From: Sphingobacteriaceae bacterium
Lineage (GTDB): Bacteria > Bacteroidota > Bacteroidia > UBA7662
Assembly: GCA_013824115.1 (NCBI GenBank)
Contig: PNNG01000034.1
Location: 124,001-188,000 of the forward strand
DNA length: 64,000 bases
Direction: 5' to 3'
A model generated the notes under the pieces. It was not told where the DNA came from. It searched no databases and saw nothing but the letters and a program-made list of their open reading frames with translations. A program made the translations under genes and the position numbers. Positions 35,186 through 43,470 of the stretch are shown in pieces; position 1 is the first letter of the stretch; the number at the start of each line of letters is the position of its first letter.

Positions 35186-35868
35186 ATAAAGCAAAGTTGG
35201 TAGTACTTACAGGGGCTGGTATCAGCGCCGAAAGTGGTATTGCAACTTTCAGAGGAGGAGGAGGCCTTTGGGAAAATCACTCCATTGAAGAGGTGGCTTC
35301 CATTGAAGGTTGGTACAAAAACCGGGAATTGGTGTTGGCTTTTTATAATAGTCGAAGGCAGGCTGCACTACAAGCACAGCCCAATGCAGGCCATCTGGCA
35401 TTGAAGGAGCTGGAAGCACATTTTGAGGTACGTATCATAACTCAGAATGTAGACACCCTTCATGAAATGGCGGGCTCTACCGCGGTACTACATTTGCACG
35501 GCCGACTTGACCAAAAACGCAGTGAAAAAAATCCCAAGCTCGTAGCGCCATGGGAGGGAGATTTGAAACTGGGTGACCTCGCATCGGATGGTAGTCAATG
35601 GCGTCCCAACATCGTTTGGTTCGGCGAAATGGTGCCTGCCATGGAACAAGCAGTAGAGTGGGTGAGGGAAGCAGATTTTTTTGCAGTTATTGGCACTTCT
35701 TTACAGGTCTATCCAGCTGCAGGTTTGGTGCATGAGGTGCCGCTCCATTGTGAGTGTTATTTAGTTGACCCTCAACCAGTTTCATTAATTGGCATGCAGC
35801 ATTTTATCCAAATTACCGAAGCTGCTACTACTGGGGTACCCAAGCTCATCAAAAAGCTTTTGCAATAG
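35182..35868 (+). CDS. SIR2 family NAD-dependent protein deacylase without zinc cysteines
   Basis: 228 residues. The NAD site is intact: GAGISAESGIATFRG at 11-25, TQNVD at 87-91 and the catalytic His106 in HLHG. FGEMVP and GTSLQVYPAAGL also fit sirtuins. The zinc-binding CxxC pairs that lie after HLHG in CobB and most sirtuins are absent; this region reads DQKRSEKNPKLVAPWEGD. Loss of zinc ligands has been noted in other Bacteroidota sirtuins, so the protein may still be active, removing acetyl or succinyl groups from lysines. It overlaps the upstream gene by 4 bases and is 31 bases from nfeD, the largest gap in this operon. Confidence 0.9.
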   Translation: MNKAKLVVLTGAGISAESGIATFRGGGGLWENHSIEEVASIEGWYKNRELVLAFYNSRRQAALQAQPNAGHLALKELEAHFEVRIITQNVDTLHEMAGSTAVLHLHGRLDQKRSEKNPKLVAPWEGDLKLGDLASDGSQWRPNIVWFGEMVPAMEQAVEWVREADFFAVIGTSLQVYPAAGLVHEVPLHCECYLVDPQPVSLIGMQHFIQITEAATTGVPKLIKKLLQ

Positions 35869-35899
35869 AGAGAGGCCTTTTTCGTATTTTCATGCCCAT

Positions 35900-36364
35900 A
35901 TGTGGGCTGTACTTCTTTTTGCCATTTTGTTGGGTTTGGTCCTGCTGTTTGCCGAGCTATTTGTCGTTCCCGGTGTCACCTTTGTAGGCGTAGCGGGATT
36001 GGTGTTTTTGGCAGTGGGGGTATGGCAAATTTATGAGCTGTATGGGAATATGGCAGGACATCTGTCGCTGCTGCTTCTCACTGTTTTAAGTGCTTGGGTG
36101 GTATGGAAGGCCATGCGCACCCAATTTTGGAAGGCTTTTGAGCTCCACGACCAAATAGAAGGCAAGGCTACGCCCGATGCTATTTCGTTGGGATTAGAGA
36201 TTGGCATGGTAGGTAAGGCTTTAAGCAGATTGCGTCCGATGGGCAAGGCCCGTTTTGGTCAAGTTGAAATGGAAGTAGAGTCGTTAGATGGCTGGCTGGA
36301 TGCCGGCGTTAATATTCAGATCACGGCCTTGGAAGGCCAAAAAGTATATGTTAAAACCAATTAA
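35900..36364 (+). CDS. NfeD-like membrane protein, partner of flotillin
   Basis: 154 residues from the ATG at 35900; the frame upstream lies in the SIR2 gene. Two to three membrane segments occupy about residues 2-75 (LLFAILLGLVLLFAELF, then VFLAVGVWQIYEL and LLLLTVLSAWVV), and a small C-terminal OB-fold domain follows (about 95-154, GMVGKALSRLRPMGKARF). This is the truncated NfeD1b type that lacks the ClpP-like protease domain and sits next to floA, as in many bacteria. It probably helps form or regulate flotillin membrane assemblies. The stop is 3 bases before floA. Confidence 0.88.
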   Translation: MWAVLLFAILLGLVLLFAELFVVPGVTFVGVAGLVFLAVGVWQIYELYGNMAGHLSLLLLTVLSAWVVWKAMRTQFWKAFELHDQIEGKATPDAISLGLEIGMVGKALSRLRPMGKARFGQVEMEVESLDGWLDAGVNIQITALEGQKVYVKTN

Positions 36365-36367
36365 ATT

Positions 36368-37351
36368 ATGTCAGAACTCGCAGTATTGTTGTTAGTGATA
36401 GGCGGAGTAGTCTTCGGCCTGTTTCTGTTTTTGTATTTCATTCCGGTGAACCTTTGGGTAACCGCGGTTTTTTCGGGAGTAAAAATCAGCATTCTCGATT
36501 TGGTGTTGATGCGCATTCGTAAGGTGCCGCCAAGCATTGTGGTAAATGCCCTCATTACATCAACCAAGGCGGGATTACGCGTTACTTCTAACGATATAGA
36601 AACCCACTATTTGGCGGGTGGACATGTAAACAACGTGATCCGGGCCCTTATTTCAGCCGAGAAGGCCAATATTGCGCTCGATTTCAAAGCAGCTACGGCC
36701 ATCGATTTGGCAGGTCGCGATGTTTTTGAAGCGGTGCAAATGTCGGTTAATCCGAAAGTGATTGATACACCACCAGTAGCTGCAGTAGCGAAAGACGGTA
36801 TTCAGCTCATTGCCAAAGCCCGTGTTACTGTGCGTGCCAATATCAAACAATTGGTAGGTGGTGCCGGTGAAGAAACCATTTTGGCCAGGGTTGGCGAAGG
36901 CGTAGTATCTTCTATCGGTTCTGCGGTGAATCACAAAGAAGTACTCGAGAATCCAGATAAAATCTCGAAAGTGGTGCTCTCGAAGGGCTTAGATGCCGGT
37001 ACAGCATTCGAAATTCTATCTATCGACATTGCCGACGTAGATGTTGGAAAGAACATTGGTGCGGTATTGCAAACCGACCAAGCCGAGGCCGATAAGAAAA
37101 TTGCCCAAGCCCGCGCCGAAGAACGCCGCGCCATGGCTGTTGCCTTGGAGCAAGAACACGTGGCCCTGGCGCAAGAAGCACGTGCCAAGGTAATTGAGGC
37201 CGAAGCACAAATTCCAATTGCTATAGCGGAAGCGTTTAGAAATGGTCAGTTGGGTGTGATGGACTATTATAAGATGCAAAACATCAAGGCCGACACTGAT
37301 ATGCGCGATAGCATAGCCAAGCCCGGTGGAAGCGGCAAACCTAAATCGTAA
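36368..37351 (+). CDS. floA: Flotillin-like protein FloA
   Basis: 327 residues. An N-terminal hydrophobic segment (about 4-28) anchors the protein, then an SPFH domain (about 45-220) and a helical, Ala/Glu-rich region (about 230-285; [19 protein letters not shown]) as in FloA of Bacillus and the former UPF0365 family. FloA proteins form membrane microdomain scaffolds. The nfeD gene immediately upstream supports the call. It is the last of the 12-gene run and is followed by an exceptionally long terminator hairpin. Confidence 0.94.
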   Translation: MSELAVLLLVIGGVVFGLFLFLYFIPVNLWVTAVFSGVKISILDLVLMRIRKVPPSIVVNALITSTKAGLRVTSNDIETHYLAGGHVNNVIRALISAEKANIALDFKAATAIDLAGRDVFEAVQMSVNPKVIDTPPVAAVAKDGIQLIAKARVTVRANIKQLVGGAGEETILARVGEGVVSSIGSAVNHKEVLENPDKISKVVLSKGLDAGTAFEILSIDIADVDVGKNIGAVLQTDQAEADKKIAQARAEERRAMAVALEQEHVALAQEARAKVIEAEAQIPIAIAEAFRNGQLGVMDYYKMQNIKADTDMRDSIAKPGGSGKPKS

Positions 37352-37355
37352 AACC

Positions 37356-37401
37356 ATTCTCCATAAAAAAAGCCCCTTTCGGGGCTTTTTTTATGGAGAA
37401 T
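37356..37401. terminator. Bidirectional terminator with a 21-bp perfect stem
   Basis: 37356-37376 is perfectly complementary to 37381-37401, leaving a four-base TTTC loop. The GCCCC/GGGGC core is flanked by A7 and T7 runs, so each strand reads a hairpin followed by T residues. It serves floA on the plus strand and the gene ending at 37407 on the minus strand. Confidence 0.93.
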
Positions 37402-37406
37402 CGATT

Positions 37407-38045
37407 TTAGTAAGCTAAAAATTCAACCAGATAGAGAATGAATTTGTCGCTGTTTACAATTTGACGGCGATTACCAATGATCAGTTCAAAATACTTGGCT
37501 GAAGATCCATTTTTGCCCTTACTCATGCTTACGGCAAATTGATCGTTCAGGCGATACTGCAAAAAACGAGTTTCATTTTTCACCTTGGCAGTATCGCTAT
37601 CGATGTAATTTTGGCGGAGTTGCTTTACTTTTTCGAGCAGGTTCTTCGCATCGTTTTCGTCTATGGTAATGTAGTTGTATGAAACCTGAGGAAAACGAGC
37701 TTCATAAAATTTGGTTTCTCCCTTGCCGCTGAGCATTTCAGCCAAGGGTAGATCGGCTGCAGTGCCATTGATGGCGTGGGTTGAAGGAATTTGGTGTTTG
37801 CCAATGACCAAGAACTTATCGCCATTGTCAAGGCGCTTTACGCCAATCATTTCGAAAGCCGAACGGTCTTTGTTCGATTCTGATACCAATTCTCTCACGC
37901 CGTATTGGATAGTTTCATCGGCATCGCCTTTTACTACCGATGACTTGATGTAGTGATCACTGGTTTTTTGGCCATAGGAAACAGTAGTGGAAAGGGCTGT
38001 TGAAACGACAAAAAACAGCGCTGCGGGAATAATTTTAACTTTCAT
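37407..38045 (-). CDS. Exported protein of unknown function
   Basis: 212 residues with a Sec signal peptide (about 1-25, ending VSYGQ), so periplasmic or outer-membrane located. The mature part is mixed alpha/beta with a helix near NAKNLLEKVKQLRQNYIDS and terminal strands KYFELIIGNRRQIV. No motif that I can assign. It stands alone: the next minus-strand gene upstream is the DegP-type protease, 94 bases away, and it shares the bidirectional terminator with floA. A link to envelope stress through the DegP neighbour is only a guess. Confidence 0.75.
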   Translation of the reverse strand: MKVKIIPAALFFVVSTALSTTVSYGQKTSDHYIKSSVVKGDADETIQYGVRELVSESNKDRSAFEMIGVKRLDNGDKFLVIGKHQIPSTHAINGTAADLPLAEMLSGKGETKFYEARFPQVSYNYITIDENDAKNLLEKVKQLRQNYIDSDTAKVKNETRFLQYRLNDQFAVSMSKGKNGSSAKYFELIIGNRRQIVNSDKFILYLVEFLAY

Positions 38046-38139
38046 AGGGTAGCTTTATTGGACTGCAATCTAAAAATATCGGCTTTAAAAACCATGAAAT
38101 CTTCATGAAAAATCATTTGCTACCTATTTAACAAGCTCA

Positions 38140-39591
38140 TTAATAGGTATAAAAGCTGTAGGCAGCCTTTCTTCCATTTTGATCGATGCCTTCAATAACT
38201 ACTTGTCCACGCATATTTTCTAGTAAATCGATACAAGCATCGGGGGTAGCTACGGCTACTTTGTTGATGTGGGTGATGATAAAACCATCGCGCAATCCCA
38301 AACGACGCACATAGCCATTGCCTGTAATGTTGGAAATACGTACGCCACTCGATAAATTCAAGCGGTCTTTTTCGCGCTTGCCAATGGGCTCAAAATCGGC
38401 ACCAAGCTTCGCAGAAGTGACCGCTTCGTTTTTAACGATATCGAAATTGCCTTCGGTATTGGTTAATTTCAAATCAAACTGCATCCTTTTGCCAGAACGC
38501 TCAATTTGAATGCTGGTTCGGTCGCCAGGTCGGAGGTAGCTGAGCTGCTCATCAAACTCTGCTTTGCTGTTCACCAACACTTGGTTAAAATGGGTGATGA
38601 CGTCGCCCTCTTTGAGTCCAGCTTCTTTGGCTGCCCCATAAGAGGCAATGCTCGATACGTAAATGCCTTTCAAACCCGACAATTTAGCGCGATCACGCAG
38701 GGCGGCATCAATATCTACCACATCGGCACCGAAGAACGCCCGTTGCACCGAGCCATGTTCTTTCAAATCGCGAATGACTTTCTGAACAATATTGGCTGGA
38801 ATGGCAAAGCCATAGCCATTGTAAGCACCGGTACGCGAGTAAATGGCTGTGTTGATGCCAATAAGATTGCCTTGTACATCTACCAAAGCACCACCCGAAT
38901 TGCCTGGATTGATGGCCGCATCGGTTTGAATGAAGCTTTCGATGGGGAAGAGGTTGCTTAATAAATTGAGATTTCGGCCCTTGGCACTTACAATACCTGC
39001 TGTAACGGTTGAAGTCAAGTTGAACGGATTGCCCACCGCCAGCACCCATTCGCCCACACGCACTTGATTAGAATTGGCAAAGACCATGCTGGGCAAGGCC
39101 GAAGCCTCAATTTTGAGGAGTGCCAAATCGGTAGAGGGGTCCGTCCCAATCAACTTGGCTTCGTATGATTGTTTATTGGTTAAAATCACTTCAATGCGAA
39201 CCGATTTTTCAACCACATGATTATTGGTTACAATGTAACCATCGGGCGACACAATAACGCCAGAGCCCGAATTGATCACCAAATCTTGCCGGCCACCTCC
39301 AAATATATCGCCAAAAAACCAGTCATTGAACGAGCGTTGGGGCGCATTGCTGGTAGTTTTAATGTACACCACGGCAGGGGTACTTCGGTCGGAAGCTAAA
39401 GTAAAGTCGAGCGGCGCGCTACCAATACGGTCGTTTACCCATTGCGCCTGTCCCTGTATAGGCGCTTGTACATTTTGAATTTGCAGCGGTGCATTTTGTT
39501 GCCATTGCCGCACAGCCAGGCTGCCTCCTGTATAACCGGCCACCAAAGCTACTGTGCCAAATAAAGCGATTTGAATCAGTCGGTTTTGCAT
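38140..39591 (-). CDS. degP: DegP/HtrA-type periplasmic serine protease
   Basis: 483 residues with an N-terminal hydrophobic segment (about 5-28) serving as signal or anchor. The trypsin-like triad is complete: His125 in VTNNHVV, Asp155 in STDLALL and Ser232 in NPGNSGGAL. Two PDZ domains follow (about 275-370 and 390-480), with GIYVSSIASYGAAKEAGLKEGD in the first. It should degrade or refold damaged envelope proteins. The gene is divergent from icd, and 114 bases of shared upstream region separate their starts. Confidence 0.95.
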   Translation of the reverse strand: MQNRLIQIALFGTVALVAGYTGGSLAVRQWQQNAPLQIQNVQAPIQGQAQWVNDRIGSAPLDFTLASDRSTPAVVYIKTTSNAPQRSFNDWFFGDIFGGGRQDLVINSGSGVIVSPDGYIVTNNHVVEKSVRIEVILTNKQSYEAKLIGTDPSTDLALLKIEASALPSMVFANSNQVRVGEWVLAVGNPFNLTSTVTAGIVSAKGRNLNLLSNLFPIESFIQTDAAINPGNSGGALVDVQGNLIGINTAIYSRTGAYNGYGFAIPANIVQKVIRDLKEHGSVQRAFFGADVVDIDAALRDRAKLSGLKGIYVSSIASYGAAKEAGLKEGDVITHFNQVLVNSKAEFDEQLSYLRPGDRTSIQIERSGKRMQFDLKLTNTEGNFDIVKNEAVTSAKLGADFEPIGKREKDRLNLSSGVRISNITGNGYVRRLGLRDGFIITHINKVAVATPDACIDLLENMRGQVVIEGIDQNGRKAAYSFYTY

Positions 39592-39678
39592 CTTTTTTTC
39601 TTGCGAAAATAAGGATAGCCCTCGCCATAGTCAAGTTTCCTTAACTGCATTCTGCTTCCCTTTTTGCCTCAAAAGCCC

Positions 39679-39686
39679 TACTTTTG
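39679..39686 (+). promoter_or_regulatory. Candidate -7 box of icd
   Basis: TACTTTTG matches TAnnTTTG and lies 20 bases before the icd ATG at 39706. No convincing -33 element at the right distance. Confidence 0.45.
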
Positions 39687-39705
39687 CAGCATTAAAAAAT
39701 ACCTC

Positions 39706-41160
39706 ATGTCGCAGAAAACACCCATTACCGTTGCTTATGGCGACGGCATCGGACCAGAAATCATGTCGGCCACCCTCAGGGTGCTCGAAGCTGCTGGTGC
39801 ACAGTTGGATATAGAGACCATCGAAATAGGTGAAAAAGTGTATTTGTCGGGCAATACCGCCGGTATTACCGACGCCAGCTGGGAATCGTTGATGCGTACG
39901 AAAGTGTTTCTGAAGGCACCCATTACCACCCCTTTTGGTGGAGGTTATAAATCACTCAACGTTACAGCGCGCAAAACATTGGGTTTATTTGCCAATGTGC
40001 GTCCGTGCGTTTCTTATTCTCCTTACGTTTTTACCCGCTTTCCGCAAATGGATGTGGTGATTATCCGTGAGAATGAAGAAGACCTGTATGCCGGCATCGA
40101 ACACCGCCAGACCCGTCAGGTGTACCAGTGTTTGAAGCTGATCACTGAGCCCGGCTCCGAAAAAATCATTCGTTATGCCTTTGAATATGCCCGCAATAAT
40201 CGTCGCAAGAAGGTGACTTGCCTGATCAAAGACAATATCATGAAGCTTACCGATGGCGTTTTTCATCGCATTTTCGACCGCATTGCCGAGGAATATCCCG
40301 ACATTCAAGCCGATAGCATGATCATCGACATTGGAACCGCACGTTTGGCCGATACCCCCGAAATGTTTGATGTAATTGTAACGGAGAACCTCTATGGGGA
40401 CATCATTTCCGATGTTGCCGCTCAAATCAGTGGCTCGGTGGGCATTGGTGGAAGCTCAAATATTGGCGATAAATGCGCCATGTTTGAGGCCATTCACGGC
40501 TCGGCGCCTACCATTGCTGGCCAAGATATAGCCAATCCATCGGGCTTATTGTTGTCGTCTGTCATGATGTTGGTACATATCAACCAGCCCAAGGTGGCCA
40601 GCAAAATTCAAAATGCTTGGTTGCGCACTTTAGAAGAGGGCATCCATACGGCCGATATTTTCAAAGAAGGCATGAGCAAGCAGCGGGTAGGTACGCAAGG
40701 TTTCGCCGATGCAGTAATAGCTCGTTTGGGACAACTTCCCGAAAAAATGCAGCCAGTGCAGTTTGCCGAAAATGTAAATCGCATCGATCCCACCAAATGG
40801 CAACTCATGTATTCAACTGAGAAAAAGCAGTTGATGGGTGTCGATATCTTTTTAGATTGGAACGATGGTCATGCCGATAAACTGGGCGAAATGCTCGAAA
40901 AAATCACGGTGGACGGCCTAAAGCTCATTGTCATTTCTAACCGCGGTGTGAAGGTCTATCCCAATGCCCTGCCAGGTATTTTCTGCACCGACCATTGGCG
41001 TTGCCGTTTTGAAGCAACCGATCGCACGGCAGGCATCAGCCACCAAACCGTGCTCGATCAACTAAGCCGCATCCAAGCCATAGGCCTTGATTTTATCAAA
41101 ACCGAACATTTGTATTATTTTGACGATGAGCGCGGCTATTCCCTCGCACAGGGTCAATAA
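39706..41160 (+). CDS. icd: Isocitrate dehydrogenase (Thermus-like long form)
   Basis: 484 residues from the ATG at 39706; an upstream in-frame TTG is not used. The isocitrate/isopropylmalate dehydrogenase fold is clear: AYGDGIGPEIM at the start, the substrate loop SLNVTARKTLG, the RENEEDLYAGIEH segment, and the signature NLYGDIISDVAAQISGSVG. A C-terminal extension of about 130 residues is present as in the Thermus thermophilus enzyme. It makes 2-oxoglutarate and reduced cofactor in the citric acid cycle; NADP is likely but not proven here. A -7-like box is 20 bases upstream and a terminator follows directly. Confidence 0.94.
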   Translation: MSQKTPITVAYGDGIGPEIMSATLRVLEAAGAQLDIETIEIGEKVYLSGNTAGITDASWESLMRTKVFLKAPITTPFGGGYKSLNVTARKTLGLFANVRPCVSYSPYVFTRFPQMDVVIIRENEEDLYAGIEHRQTRQVYQCLKLITEPGSEKIIRYAFEYARNNRRKKVTCLIKDNIMKLTDGVFHRIFDRIAEEYPDIQADSMIIDIGTARLADTPEMFDVIVTENLYGDIISDVAAQISGSVGIGGSSNIGDKCAMFEAIHGSAPTIAGQDIANPSGLLLSSVMMLVHINQPKVASKIQNAWLRTLEEGIHTADIFKEGMSKQRVGTQGFADAVIARLGQLPEKMQPVQFAENVNRIDPTKWQLMYSTEKKQLMGVDIFLDWNDGHADKLGEMLEKITVDGLKLIVISNRGVKVYPNALPGIFCTDHWRCRFEATDRTAGISHQTVLDQLSRIQAIGLDFIKTEHLYYFDDERGYSLAQGQ

Positions 41161-41168
41161 ACCAATAT

Positions 41169-41192
41169 AGCCACCCTCAGGGTGGCTTTTTT
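41169..41192 (+). terminator. Intrinsic terminator of icd, abutting the hutI start codon
   Basis: GCCACCC (41170-41176), TCA loop, GGGTGGC (41180-41186), then six T residues (41187-41192). The next base is the A of the hutI ATG. It is therefore both the end of icd and the whole leader of hutI. Confidence 0.88.
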
Positions 41193-42440
41193 ATGATGCG
41201 TAAAAAGATTGAACATATTGGACAGCTCTGGGGCATTGGTCAACCGATGGGAGGCCGCTTGGCAGGTGCTGAAATGAGACACTTCCAGTCGATTGCCGAT
41301 GCTTGGTTGTTGCTAGAGGACGATCGCATTGTGTCATTTGGCCCAATGAGCCAGCCCGACTCAACGTTTGTTGACGAAGTACATAATGCCCACGGCGACT
41401 GGGTTTTTCCAGCTTTTTGCGATGCGCATACGCATTTGGTGTTCGCCGCCAGCCGCGATCAGGAGTTGTTAATGAAGCTCCAAGGGCTCGACTATGAAGC
41501 CATAGCAGCCCGGGGTGGGGGCATTCTGAATTCCGCACGCCGTTTGGCCGAAATGTCGGAGGATGAGCTCTACACCGTTTCAAAGGACCGATTGCATGCT
41601 ATGATTTCGGCTGGGGTTGGCGCTGTTGAAATCAAATCGGGTTACGGACTCGACTCCGAAAACGAGCTCAAAATGTTGCGCGTGATTGCTCGATTAAAGA
41701 CCGCTAGTGCAATCCCCATCAAAGCTACTTTTTTGGCTTTACACGCACTGCCCGTAGCGTATAAGCAGAACAAACAAGATTTTGTTGATTTGATGGTGAA
41801 CCAGGTGTTGCCAAAAGTAGCGACATCGGGCCTTGCCGATTTTGTAGATTTGTTTTGCGAGCGCAATTATTTCGACCTGAACGATATGCAATTGCTGCTT
41901 GAACGTGCTAGTTCTTTGGGTTTGCCTGCCAAAGTGCATGTGAATCAGTTCAGCAGTTTTGGCGCTATCGCCAAAGCAGTAAAGCTCGGTGCGCTAAGTG
42001 TTGATCATTTGGAGGTGATGGAAGCCAGCGATTTCGAAGCTTTGAAAGGAAGTTCTACCATGCCCACGGCCTTGCCTGGTTGCTCCTTTTATTTAGGAAT
42101 TCCGTTTGCGCCTGGCCGCCAATTGATTGATGCAGGCTTGCCTTTGGCCATTGCAAGTGATTACAATCCAGGTTCATCACCTTCATTTAATCCAGAATTG
42201 AACTTGTCGTTGGCTGTATTGCGCATGCGCCTGTTTCCAGAGGAAGCATGGAATGCCATGACCATTAACGGCGCAGCGGCCATGCAGCTTGAAGAGGAAG
42301 TAGGAAGTATTTGGCCACAAAAAAAGGCAAATCTCCTTTTTACCAGAGCTTTGCCTTCGTTAACCTATATGCCATACGCATTTGGAGAGCGCAAGATAAA
42401 ACAGGTGTGGATAAACGGAAAACCTTATTCTGAGGCTTGA
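41193..42440 (+). CDS. hutI: Imidazolonepropionase
   Basis: 415 residues, normal length. Amidohydrolase-type metal ligands occur in FCDAHTHLVF near residues 71-80, ALHAL near 186, and the later Asp in IASDYNPGSSP. The substrate-binding pattern EIKSGYGLD is characteristic of HutI, which opens imidazolone propionate in histidine degradation. The other hut genes are not in this window. The start codon directly follows the T-run of the icd terminator, so expression needs either read-through or a promoter inside icd. Two tandem ATG codons (41193 and 41196) are possible starts. The 3' end overlaps the convergent lipoprotein gene by 16 bases. Confidence 0.95.
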   Translation: MMRKKIEHIGQLWGIGQPMGGRLAGAEMRHFQSIADAWLLLEDDRIVSFGPMSQPDSTFVDEVHNAHGDWVFPAFCDAHTHLVFAASRDQELLMKLQGLDYEAIAARGGGILNSARRLAEMSEDELYTVSKDRLHAMISAGVGAVEIKSGYGLDSENELKMLRVIARLKTASAIPIKATFLALHALPVAYKQNKQDFVDLMVNQVLPKVATSGLADFVDLFCERNYFDLNDMQLLLERASSLGLPAKVHVNQFSSFGAIAKAVKLGALSVDHLEVMEASDFEALKGSSTMPTALPGCSFYLGIPFAPGRQLIDAGLPLAIASDYNPGSSPSFNPELNLSLAVLRMRLFPEEAWNAMTINGAAAMQLEEEVGSIWPQKKANLLFTRALPSLTYMPYAFGERKIKQVWINGKPYSEA

Positions 42441-42766
42441 GCCGCATCGGCTGCCTTTCGTAGCATCGACTTTTTGCCTTCTTCTTTGGCTGGTACAGCC
42501 TCGTCTGACTGGGCGGGAGTAGTTGCTTTTACATCGGTAGTTGTTGCCGCTGGTTTGCTTTGCGTTGCAGGAGTTGCAGGTTGGCTGCTTGCAGGTGCTG
42601 GTGTTTCTTCGGCAACGGCTTCTTCGGGCACACTTTCTTCTACCACCGCTTCTTCGGTAGCAGTAGGTGTGGTTTCGCTTGCTGTGGTTTCGTCGGCATT
42701 GCTTCCGCAAGCTGCAAATAAGGCCATTCCAGCGAGGATAGAAAAGGAGAGGAGTTGTTTTTTCAT
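42425..42766 (-). CDS. Small Ala/Thr/Glu-rich lipoprotein
   Basis: 113 residues from the ATG at 42766, which opens a lipoprotein signal with Cys20 (LFAAC). The rest is low complexity, rich in Ala, Thr, Glu and Pro, probably unfolded, with a short basic end (KKSMLRKAADAA). Such proteins are often envelope spacers or stress-linked lipoproteins; no function is recognised. It starts 17 bases after the stop of the alpha/beta-hydrolase gene and so ends the ade operon. Its stop codon lies inside the 3' end of hutI on the other strand. A frame on the plus strand over the same bases is a composition artefact. Confidence 0.75.
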   Translation of the reverse strand: MKKQLLSFSILAGMALFAACGSNADETTASETTPTATEEAVVEESVPEEAVAEETPAPASSQPATPATQSKPAATTTDVKATTPAQSDEAVPAKEEGKKSMLRKAADAAQASE

Positions 42767-42783
42767 GGTGTTTAGATTAGTAA

Positions 42784-43470
42784 TCAAAGATGGAAAAAAT
42801 AATGCAATCGTTGGGCAAGCAATTCGGGCTTTACCCGGTCGAGCGGATGCTGCGTCATAGGTAGCACATCTAAACAAGCATGGGGCAATTGACGATACAC
42901 CTGAATGGCATCTTCAATAGGTACCATTTTGTCTTTGTCGCCTAAGCCAATGGCTATTTTGCTTTGAATGGAGGAGTAGTCGGTAGTTGAAAGTGCTGCT
43001 TCCTTGCCCAGCGCCAACATCATTTGTGCAGTTAGCCGCATGTTTTCGTCCCAATAATCAGCCCCATGTTTTGCGGCAAGAGCATTGGTATAAGCTGGGA
43101 ACTTTTCGGCAAGCGACTTGGGATCCAGATTCTGAGCTTCCTTTTGCGCTTGGCTTTCGTTCCATATAAACTTGGTGCCCAAGGTGTAGATATGGCTAAA
43201 AACAGGTTTTTGAAATTGGAGCAAACAGGCAACATACCCCCCCATGCTATAGCCAAAAATGAGTGGCTGCTCCAAATGATTGGTATTTATGAAATCATTG
43301 AGTGCGTCTGCGAAAAGCGGAATACTGAATTTCGATGGCCTTTCTTTGTTCTGGCCATGACCTGGTAAATCAAAAAGGAATAACTCGTAGTGTGGCGACA
43401 ATAGGGGAAGCAGCTGTTCAAAATCGGAGGCTGCCCCGAGAGCGCCGTGCAGTAGAATGAGGGGTTTCAT
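42784..43470 (-). CDS. Alpha/beta-fold hydrolase
   Basis: 228 residues. The fold is plain: LILLHGALGAASDFEQL at the start, FDLPGHGQN, the nucleophile elbow GYSMGG with Ser near residue 74, an acidic residue in GLGDKDKMVP, and a C-terminal His in MTQHPLDRV. No signal peptide, so cytoplasmic. The sequence is of the general MenH/carboxylesterase-like group and the substrate cannot be predicted. Its ATG overlaps the ade stop by 4 bases (ATGA), so the two are translationally coupled. Confidence 0.88.
   Translation of the reverse strand: MKPLILLHGALGAASDFEQLLPLLSPHYELFLFDLPGHGQNKERPSKFSIPLFADALNDFINTNHLEQPLIFGYSMGGYVACLLQFQKPVFSHIYTLGTKFIWNESQAQKEAQNLDPKSLAEKFPAYTNALAAKHGADYWDENMRLTAQMMLALGKEAALSTTDYSSIQSKIAIGLGDKDKMVPIEDAIQVYRQLPHACLDVLPMTQHPLDRVKPELLAQRLHYFFHL

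Noticed and set aside
42474-42860. Val/Ala-rich plus-strand frame opposite the small lipoprotein gene
   Set aside because: Low-complexity mirror of an Ala/Thr/Glu-rich gene; no start signal and it opposes the ade operon.
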